Of a DNA stretch of 11,094 bases, positions 6,320 to 11,094 are shown piece by piece. The position numbers and the translations under genes are program-made. Within the stretch, counting starts at the first letter, position 1. Each line of letters starts with the position of its first letter. Location: positions 403-11,496 of the forward strand of contig DUGU01000229.1 in NCBI GenBank assembly GCA_013331215.1. The letters are read 5' to 3'. The notes under the pieces are model-generated. The model did no database searches. It saw only the letters and a program-made list of their open reading frames with translations, and was not told the DNA's origin. Source of the DNA: Methanoregulaceae archaeon (GTDB lineage: Archaea > Halobacteriota > Methanomicrobia > Methanomicrobiales > Methanospirillaceae).

Positions 6320-8599
6320 CTAGTCGTCGACCAGCAGCAGATCGTAGTGTCCGTCATTTCTAACCTCCAGACCAGTTCTCTCCGAATATGACAGTTCATT
6401 ATTTAACACGATGAATCTATTGCCGACGCGATGGATGCCGCCCGCATCCTCGAGGCGTTTCAGGACATTGGGGTAGACCGCCACCGTGTACCCCTGGAGG
6501 CGGCGGAGGAGCCGGCGTGAGATCTCGCCTCTTTCGAGCAGCGCGATGGCGCGCCTGGCCTCGTCGTCGTACGGTACGATCACGTCCACCGTCCCCTGGA
6601 TCAGCCGGAACTTCTCGGCCACCTCTTTGAAAGGGAACGCGAGGGGGTCCTGTCTCGAGCCGTGGAGCAGGTTCATAATCTCTTTCTCGTCGAAACCGTG
6701 CGGCCCGCCCTTCTCAATACTATATAACTCGTCAAAGTAGTCCGCGACCGCATCGAGGGAGAGAGGGTCGGCGTGCCGACCGATCACTTGCTCGCCGATC
6801 TCCGCCGTCCGGTTCAGCCAGCCCTTGACCGTCGCGTGCGATTCGATCGATCTGAAGACAAACACCCGCCCTGGAGTCGGAAGCTTGCCCTCGCGGTTGC
6901 AGCGTCCGGCCGCCTGGGCGATCGAGTCGATGCCTGCCATCGAACGATAGACCACCGGGAAGTCGATATCGACCCCGGCCTCGATCAGCTGAGTAGCGAC
7001 CACCCTACAGGGGCTTCCGTGGATGAGTCGGTGTTTGATGCGACTGAGGATCTTCCGCCGGTGCACGGGGCACATATTCGCCGTCAGGTGGAAGACCGCC
7101 TCGCGCCCGGCCCGGGCTCTCCAGCCCCGCCGTCGGGGTATGCGCACGGTCCTCCACCGTCGACGTCCACGGCGTTCGTTCAGTGCTTCATAAAGGCTGC
7201 GTGCGTGGGCCTTTCGATTGAGGATACAGAGGACTTGGGGGTGTCGAGCCAGTCGTGAGACCAGCAGATCGTCTCCCACCGCGCCGAGAGGGATCGCTAT
7301 GACCCGGCGGAACAGCTCGTAGAGCTCCCCGGGAGCGCTCACGATCTCCTTCGGTGTGAGGGAGCCGCCCATGAGGCCGGCCACCCTCGGTTGCGTTGCC
7401 GTGCAGAGCACAACGGTCGCTCCGTAGTGTGTCACGAGCTCCGAGACGGCGTCGAGGCACGGTTTGAGGAACGGCGTCGGGAGCATCTGCGCCTCGTCCA
7501 GGACAATTACGCTCCGGGCCAGGTTGTGGATCTTCCGGCACCGGGACCGCCGGTTCGAGAAGAGCGACTCGAAGAACTGGACATTCGTCGTGACGACCAC
7601 GGGGATATCCCAGTTCTCGGTCACGAGCGCACTCAGGCTTCTGGCCGAGTCGTCGATCTCCGGATCCGATTCGGGGTCGAAGTTGCTATGATGCTCGAGG
7701 ACGTTGCGTGCGCCGAAGATATCCCGGAGGACCCTGGCGTTCTGCTCGATGATGCTCGTATAGGGCAGTACATACACGACTTGCCGGAGGTCGTGCCGCT
7801 GCATGTGGCGCAGCGCGAAGGCCATAGAGGAGAGGGTCTTGCCCCCGCCAGTCGGCACTGTCAGGGTGAAGAGACCGGGCGGCTGCTCCGCCATCTCCAG
7901 GCATTCCGCGAAGATCCCCTGTCGTAATGTATTGATGGGAGTCTTCGCTGCCAATGCGGTCAGACGTTCTGCATTATGGAAGAACCGGGTAGCGAGAAGG
8001 TCCGTCGGATCATAGGTCCCCCGGATCGCAGCTCTCTCGGGGCTCGCGAACCGCTCTGTATCGAGCGAATCGGCATCGACGAGGCACGAATAGAGCATCC
8101 GAATCCAGAACGCGATGGAGGACGGGCCGGCGCCGAAGATCGTTCTGATCTCCGGCGAGGCCGACAACCGGTGAGGCAGGACGACCTCGGAACGATAGGC
8201 GGAATACACAGGCAGCTCATCGACGGCTCCCAGGCGGTGGTCGAGTCCGTCCAGGGGAGTGCCGTAGTCCATCAGGCCGCCGTGATGGCCCGCGACGATA
8301 TATTCGAGAGGACGGCTCTGGTAAGCGAGGAGTGTTCGCGCCTCGACGGCTCCCGCAGTCGAGTGATCGACCCGGATGGGGCTGCCTTCAAGACGGCTCT
8401 GGAACTCTCGTGAATATTTTCCGAGATCGTGGAGGCGGCCGGCCACTTCCCCCCATTCCCGTGCTCCGAATACGGCCGCCTGTTCTCCGGCGATGGCCGC
8501 GACGTTCTCGAGGTGTTCGCTGAGAGGTTGCCAGTCCTGCTTCGTCGGATCCGGTGTCGTATGGGCGAAGTAGCGGATCTCCGTCTCGGACCGTTCCAT
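6320..8599 (-). CDS. cas3: Cas3, HD nuclease-helicase (type I-C)
   Basis: The 759-residue effector is recruited by target-bound Cascade to unwind and degrade DNA. The N-terminal HD domain shows H29, HD at 57-58 (RLHDLGK), H79 (DHS) and HH at 105-106 (AGHHGG). The SF2 helicase follows: Walker A TVPTGGGKT (247-255), DEAQ box (368-371), SAT-like TAT (400-402) and motif VI QAAGRCNREG (562-571). All catalytic motifs are intact. The ATG at 8599 has GGAG 8 nt upstream; a longer frame from a TTG at 8647 lacks support and its extra residues (ILSISNNKVKTG) do not look like the family. An Arg-rich insert at residues 476-500 is unusual. It is the first gene of the operon. Confidence 0.97.
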   Translation of the reverse strand: MERSETEIRYFAHTTPDPTKQDWQPLSEHLENVAAIAGEQAAVFGAREWGEVAGRLHDLGKYSREFQSRLEGSPIRVDHSTAGAVEARTLLAYQSRPLEYIVAGHHGGLMDYGTPLDGLDHRLGAVDELPVYSAYRSEVVLPHRLSASPEIRTIFGAGPSSIAFWIRMLYSCLVDADSLDTERFASPERAAIRGTYDPTDLLATRFFHNAERLTALAAKTPINTLRQGIFAECLEMAEQPPGLFTLTVPTGGGKTLSSMAFALRHMQRHDLRQVVYVLPYTSIIEQNARVLRDIFGARNVLEHHSNFDPESDPEIDDSARSLSALVTENWDIPVVVTTNVQFFESLFSNRRSRCRKIHNLARSVIVLDEAQMLPTPFLKPCLDAVSELVTHYGATVVLCTATQPRVAGLMGGSLTPKEIVSAPGELYELFRRVIAIPLGAVGDDLLVSRLARHPQVLCILNRKAHARSLYEALNERRGRRRWRTVRIPRRRGWRARAGREAVFHLTANMCPVHRRKILSRIKHRLIHGSPCRVVATQLIEAGVDIDFPVVYRSMAGIDSIAQAAGRCNREGKLPTPGRVFVFRSIESHATVKGWLNRTAEIGEQVIGRHADPLSLDAVADYFDELYSIEKGGPHGFDEKEIMNLLHGSRQDPLAFPFKEVAEKFRLIQGTVDVIVPYDDEARRAIALLERGEISRRLLRRLQGYTVAVYPNVLKRLEDAGGIHRVGNRFIVLNNELSYSERTGLEVRNDGHYDLLLVDD

Positions 8600-8641
8600 T
8601 GATGACGCTCCGGTTTTGACCTTGTTGTTACTGATCGATAA

Positions 8642-8658
8642 GATCAATGGATTTGATC
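8642..8658. repeat. GATCAA/TTGATC inverted repeat upstream of cas3
   Basis: GATCAA (8642-8647) and TTGATC (8653-8658) are perfect 6-bp arms with a 5-nt centre. A third GATC occurs at 8633-8636. The dyad sits 43 nt upstream of the cas3 ATG, probably inside the 5' untranslated region, and could be an operator or an RNA hairpin. Confidence 0.4.
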
Positions 8659-8704
8659 ATTCCGGCGAAACCGGTCAGTCGAAGCGATTTTTTACTTATT
8701 CCGG

Positions 8705-8730
8705 ACGGGCTGTTGTAAAATTCGGCCCGT
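8705..8730. repeat. ACGGGC/GCCCGT dyad framing an AT-rich box
   Basis: ACGGGC (8705-8710) and GCCCGT (8725-8730) are exact reverse complements around a 14-nt segment; allowing one bulged T the arms extend to CGGA and TCCG. On the minus strand the segment contains AATTTTACA, a possible TATA element for cas3. It may be an operator around the promoter or a weak terminator for the upstream gene. Confidence 0.4.
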
Positions 8731-8749
8731 TCCGCTCTCGCCGTCTCCC

Positions 8750-8770
8750 TCTTCAGAAACAGTCTGAAGA
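8750..8770 (-). repeat. 8-bp stem-loop, possible second pseudo-repeat hairpin
   Basis: TCTTCAGA (8750-8757) and TCTGAAGA (8763-8770) pair perfectly around a 5-nt loop. Its outer arms TCTTC and GAAGA are the same as those of the degenerate CRISPR repeat 18 nt to the right. It could be the 3' hairpin of a crRNA-like RNA or half-sites for a regulator. Confidence 0.5.
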
Positions 8771-8778
8771 AATGCCTC

Positions 8779-8804
8779 GATTCAATACTCTTCATCGAAG
8801 AGAC
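8779..8804 (-). ncRNA. Degenerate CRISPR repeat; candidate CreR/CreA-like guide RNA upstream of cas3
   Basis: Read on the minus strand (crRNA sense), this element is GT, stem CTCTTC, loop GAT, stem GAAGAG, then TATTGAATC. The array repeat is GT, stem CGCGCCC, loop TTCAT, stem GGGCGCG, then TGGATTGAAAC. The 5' GT, a perfect stem opening with C and closing with G, the T after the stem, and ATTGAA-C of the handle are all kept, while stem and loop bases have changed together. Degenerate repeats beside cas operons are known from CreA and CreR RNAs, crRNA-like guides that direct Cascade to repress a toxin or the cas promoter through partial spacer matching. The next 8-9 nt match the CRISPR leader. 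A clear second handle and a promoter were not found, so a non-functional relic remains possible. Confidence 0.5.
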
Positions 8805-8860
8805 CTCGCGGACACCCGAAGCCCCGTTCCTCGATCGCAGATGTTGTGGCAAGCGTGCGG

Positions 8861-10042
8861 TCACGCTTTATCCTTCACCTCACTGATCACCCAGTCCAGC
8901 ACCGCCTGAAACATCGATCGCGCCTGCGGGGGCGCAAGCGCCCTGAGCGGAAAGGACGGCCTTCGTGAAAGGGAGCCCGCAGGGATCGAGATCCCGGGGA
9001 TGGCATTCAAGCGATCCAGCAGTTCTTGCCGATGTTCAATTGCGTCGAAGGGGGGTCGATATTGAAGCCACTGGAATTGAATGTCGCCGACGCCGCTGCT
9101 CCATACGAAGACGGGGTAGTACTCCGTTCCTTTCCAAACAACCACAGGGGCGAACGAACCGTCCCTTTTCCCTTTCCCCCACCAGAATCGAGTCGCGTTA
9201 TGAACGCCCCAGTTCAGGATTGAGCGGGCGACTGCAACTGCCTCCAGTCCGGCCTCCTTCTCAAGGACGCTCATGAATCGGTTTTCCGTCCATGTCAGTT
9301 GCATCGACTCTGCGCTTGAGGCACGGCTGTTCGGCAACGCTTCCGGCTTCACGATCACGTCCGGAACAAACGCCCGAACCTCCTCCCCGACGAATTGGCG
9401 GAGCTCGATCGCGAGCATCTCGGACGACCGCATCTGTCGATTGAGAAAGGACACAATCCGACGCATCTCGACCGAGATCTCGTCAGCGACAAAGACCATC
9501 CGTATCCGTTCGTCCCTGATATTCTCTCCAACCTGCCGCCAGAATCCCTCGGCATCCCCTCTGCCCCCAAGGAACTCATCGAGCACGAAGACAGGGTCCC
9601 GGTTGTCAGTCGTGCAGGTCCGTTCGAAGTTCTGACGAAGGTCTTCGACACCCCAGCACGCAAGGTCATTCGAGGCGTAGTCGAGCATCTGGGCCACAAG
9701 TTCGCGCCTGTTCCGGGTGTCGGATCGCCGTTTCACTTCTACGAGTGTCGGGATTCCGTTCTGATCGAGGAATAGATGGTCAAGAGCATAGACGTTGCCT
9801 CCCCCTGCCTCGATTGGGACTCCCTGTTCACGGGCGATCAGGAGAAGACCGGAGTATGGAGTCCTATCGTCGCTTGTTAGCAGCAGCTCCGGAAATCTCG
9901 CGAGCAGCTCTTGAAAGATATCCTCCGATTCGTACTCCTTTTCGAAGATGGGGACCAATGTCCCCTGATCATTCAAGACGAAGATCGAGCGCGAAATGAC
10001 GTATTCCGGATTGAATACATTCTCGCCATCGGCGTTAACCAT
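8861..10042 (-). CDS. PD-(D/E)XK nuclease-like protein of unknown function
   Basis: The 393-residue product has a restriction-endonuclease-like core in its N-terminal third: D88 in YALDHLFLDQ, then E102 and K104 in TLVEVKRRSD, with a downstream Q118 and Y122 in VAQMLDYAS, matching the D-(X)n-EXK and QxxxY pattern. It opens with SIFVLNDQGTLVPIFEKEYESED, a beginning I associate with widespread uncharacterised bacterial and archaeal proteins found in variable genome regions. The C-terminal half (TENRFMSVLEK, then WKGTEYYPVFVWSSG) looks like a separate domain. The start is uncertain: the ATG at 10042 has no good Shine-Dalgarno, and in-frame TTG codons at 10057 and 10093 are alternatives. It lies on the cas strand 261 nt upstream of cas3. 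Whether it belongs to the defence locus is unknown; a DNA repair or defence nuclease is plausible. Confidence 0.85.
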   Translation of the reverse strand: MVNADGENVFNPEYVISRSIFVLNDQGTLVPIFEKEYESEDIFQELLARFPELLLTSDDRTPYSGLLLIAREQGVPIEAGGGNVYALDHLFLDQNGIPTLVEVKRRSDTRNRRELVAQMLDYASNDLACWGVEDLRQNFERTCTTDNRDPVFVLDEFLGGRGDAEGFWRQVGENIRDERIRMVFVADEISVEMRRIVSFLNRQMRSSEMLAIELRQFVGEEVRAFVPDVIVKPEALPNSRASSAESMQLTWTENRFMSVLEKEAGLEAVAVARSILNWGVHNATRFWWGKGKRDGSFAPVVVWKGTEYYPVFVWSSGVGDIQFQWLQYRPPFDAIEHRQELLDRLNAIPGISIPAGSLSRRPSFPLRALAPPQARSMFQAVLDWVISEVKDKA

Positions 10043-10506
10043 GTCGACCCGTCTCAAGTGGAAGAGTTGTCTTGTCCGGACGGTGGGTCTCAAGATAATC
10101 GGCTATCCACCGAGCACTTCGGATCCATGAATTTGGAGGGGTTCCGGCCCATTGAGCATGGTCGGACGCTGCACCTTCCGGCCGAACCCGAAATCCACGA
10201 GCGAGGCCTGAGCCCGCAGCGATGTTAAGGGTTACCGAAGACCAGAACCTCATTTTCGGATCGAATTCCATCCAAGCGTGATGGCATCGGCTCCGCATTC
10301 GCCTGGGCCCCCACTTTCACGGGCGGTGATGGCGCCGCCCGCAACGGGAAAAATCGGGCTGTCCGATCGGCCGCAACCATCCTCCCCCCTAGCGCTTCGT
10401 CCATGGCCAGTTTGTATACGATCACAATCGCCGACGCATCCATCCCCGCCGCCATCCTCTTCCCCCTCCGCCGGCTCTCGGCGTGAGAGTCGAGACCGGC
10501 AGGGCT
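10043..10506. other. About 460 nt with no confident gene
   Basis: This interval separates the nuclease-like gene from the small plus-strand gene. It should contain the promoter of the nuclease-like gene, but no clear TATA element stands out. The only open frame of note is a 76-codon minus-strand frame (10225-10455), listed separately. No tRNA, tandem repeat or insertion-sequence end was recognised. It may be decayed coding sequence. Confidence 0.5.
10225..10455 (-). CDS. Possible small hypothetical protein or gene remnant
   Basis: A 76-codon frame begins MAAGMDASAIVIVYKLAMDE and ends ENEVLVFGNP. The purine-rich run GGAGGGGGAAGAGG abuts its ATG, and a second ATG four codons later would have that run at better spacing. 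Its first 20 residues could form a helix; the rest is Ala/Pro/Arg-rich and low in information. I recognise no family. It is divergent from the small plus-strand gene. It could be a real short protein, the N-terminal remnant of a longer gene, or chance in GC-rich DNA. Confidence 0.22.
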   Translation of the reverse strand: MAAGMDASAIVIVYKLAMDEALGGRMVAADRTARFFPLRAAPSPPVKVGAQANAEPMPSRLDGIRSENEVLVFGNP

Positions 10507-10671
10507 ATGGCCGTGAAGGTAGAGATCCAGCCGATGCCGAGCTGCAGCGACTGCGCGAACTACACGGAGACGGGGAAGGGGACGGGCGAGTGCCGGATGG
10601 CCGGCCCGGTGCCGGCCGACCGCGATAAGGACCGGTGCCCCGTCCGGCTCTTCGTGCCGAAGCGGTCATGA
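10507..10671 (+). CDS. Small four-cysteine protein, putative metal or Fe-S binding
   Basis: The 54-residue product begins MAVKVEIQPMPSCSDCANY and contains exactly four cysteines, C13, C16, C29 and C44 (CxxC-x12-C-x14-C), with Gly- and Asp-rich loops between them and a basic end (FVPKRS). That spacing suggests a small zinc ribbon or an iron-sulfur protein of HiPIP-like or rubredoxin-like size, but I cannot name the family. The frame also opens at a GTG at 10483; the ATG at 10507 starts with a typical beta-strand and was preferred, though neither has a strong Shine-Dalgarno. Its stop overlaps tail-to-tail with the convergent dehydrogenase gene (TCATGA, 10666-10671). It is the only plus-strand gene in the window. 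Confidence 0.65.
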   Translation: MAVKVEIQPMPSCSDCANYTETGKGTGECRMAGPVPADRDKDRCPVRLFVPKRS

Positions 10672-11094
10672 GGGCGCGTACGCGACCAGGTAGACGACGC
10701 CGTTGAAGTCGTCGCCGACGAGCAGCGAGCCGTCGGGGAGGACGGCGAGCCCGGCCGGCCGGCCGAAGACCTTGCCCCCGTCATAGACGAAGCCCGTGAG
10801 GAAGTCCTCGTACCCCTCGGGTTCGCCCGCGGCCGAGAAGCGGAGCCGCGCGACACGGTAGCCGTTCGGCGGGTTCCGGTTCCAGGAGCCGTGCAGGGTC
10901 ACGAACGCGTCGCCGCGGTACTCCGCCGGGAACGCGGTCCCGTCGTAGAACCGGAGCTGGATCGGCGAGGAGTGGGCCGGGAGCTCGAGCACGGACGGCT
11001 CGGTTGTGGCCGCGAACGCCTCCTTCGTCGTGCCGGGCGGATCGAACGGCGTGAGCCCGTCGGGGACCTGCCGCCCGTAGGCATACGGCCAGCC
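10666..11094 (-). CDS. Sorbosone/glucose dehydrogenase-type beta-propeller protein, C-terminal part
   Basis: The last 142 codons of a gene that begins beyond the right edge; the frame is open to position 11094 (GWPYAYGRQVPDGLTPFDPPG). The sequence has the C-terminal blades of the L-sorbosone dehydrogenase family of PQQ-type six-bladed propellers: FPAEYRGDAFVTLHGSWNR, GYRVARLRF, EDFLTGFV, and the closing GRPAGLAVLPDGSLLVGDD before a final strand VVYLVAY. Such proteins are usually secreted quinoprotein sugar or aldehyde dehydrogenases, though substrates of the archaeal members are not established. The stop overlaps that of the convergent four-cysteine gene by 6 bp. It is a host-type gene and marks the right boundary of the defence region. 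Confidence 0.9.
   Translation of the reverse strand, partial: GWPYAYGRQVPDGLTPFDPPGTTKEAFAATTEPSVLELPAHSSPIQLRFYDGTAFPAEYRGDAFVTLHGSWNRNPPNGYRVARLRFSAAGEPEGYEDFLTGFVYDGGKVFGRPAGLAVLPDGSLLVGDDFNGVVYLVAYAPS

Larger units (their letters stand above)
8600..8860 (-). promoter_or_regulatory. Regulatory region upstream of the cas operon
   Basis: This 261-nt interval separates the nuclease-like gene from cas3 and has no convincing gene. From the cas3 side outward it holds the cas3 Shine-Dalgarno GGAG, a GATCAA/TTGATC dyad (8642-8658), an AT-rich tract at 8686-8700 and a TATA-like AATTTTACA in the loop of an ACGGGC/GCCCGT dyad (8705-8730). Further out are two hairpins sharing TCTTC/GAAGA arms (8750-8770 and 8788-8802), the second being part of a degenerate CRISPR repeat. 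A small hairpin (8853-8866) spans the end of the upstream gene. The cas promoter most likely lies at 8686-8725; no box is an exact archaeal TATA consensus. Confidence 0.55.

Noticed and set aside
8600..8647. A cas3 start at the TTG at 8647
   Set aside because: The ATG at 8599 has GGAG at 8 nt and gives the usual N-terminus. The extension crosses the GATCAA dyad.
8628..8864. A 78-codon minus-strand frame starting GTGA-overlapped with the nuclease-like gene and ending 28 nt before cas3
   Set aside because: A GAGGTGA lies upstream, but that is also the coding sequence of the previous gene. The translation resembles no family, and the interval is full of dyads and promoter-like sequence.
10035..10298. 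An 87-codon minus-strand frame overlapping the start of the nuclease-like gene
   Set aside because: No motif, no ribosome binding site, and a composition like random GC-rich translation.
10278..10628. A 116-codon plus-strand frame rich in Pro and Ser
   Set aside because: It is an out-of-frame shadow of the four-cysteine gene with low-complexity sequence.

Overview
The window carries a complete, canonically ordered type I-C CRISPR-Cas locus lying entirely on the minus strand, with host-type genes at its right end. The DNA is GC-rich. Several gene starts are preceded by GAGGTGA- or GGAG-type Shine-Dalgarno sequences, and the right-hand flank holds a small four-cysteine protein and a soluble-dehydrogenase gene. 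I think a high-GC methanogenic archaeon (Methanomicrobiales-like) is the most likely host. This is an inference from gene style only: there is no rRNA or other taxonomic marker here, and a GC-rich bacterium is not excluded.

Reading in the direction of transcription (right to left), the locus runs cas3 (8599-6320), cas5c (6306-5638), cas8c/csd1 (5641-3731), cas7c/csd2 (3738-2869), cas4 (2872-2183), cas1 (2127-1096), cas2 (1085-795), a leader of about 160 nt (794-633), then a CRISPR array (632-1) that continues past the left edge. The array holds nine complete identical 32-bp repeats, one cut repeat and nine spacers of 34-39 bp. Genes overlap by 4-8 nt or sit within 55 nt of each other, as in one operon. 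There is no cas6; in I-C systems Cas5c processes the crRNA, and its Tyr, Lys and His active-site residues are visible. Cas3 supplies the HD nuclease and helicase. Cas8c, Cas7c and Cas5c form Cascade, and Cas4-Cas1-Cas2 acquire spacers. A strong Shine-Dalgarno inside cas8c (4115-4125) marks an internal start that would make the small subunit Cas11c.

The most interesting stretch is 8600-8860, upstream of cas3. It contains a 26-nt degenerate copy of the CRISPR repeat (8779-8804, crRNA sense on minus) with the same architecture: GT, a perfect stem, then an ATTGAATC handle against ATTGAAAC in the real repeat. A second hairpin with the same stem arms follows. The 10 nt at the end of the degenerate handle (CGAGGCATTT) recur exactly in the CRISPR leader over a TATA-like sequence. 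This looks like a CreR/CreA-type crRNA-like regulator or a repeat relic beside the cas promoter. AT-rich promoter candidates and two further dyads lie between it and cas3.

Right of the locus are a PD-(D/E)XK nuclease-like protein of unknown role (8861-10042, minus), about 460 nt with no confident gene, a 54-residue four-cysteine protein (10507-10671, plus), and the 3' end of a sorbosone/glucose dehydrogenase-type beta-propeller gene (10666-11094, minus) that enters from beyond the right edge.
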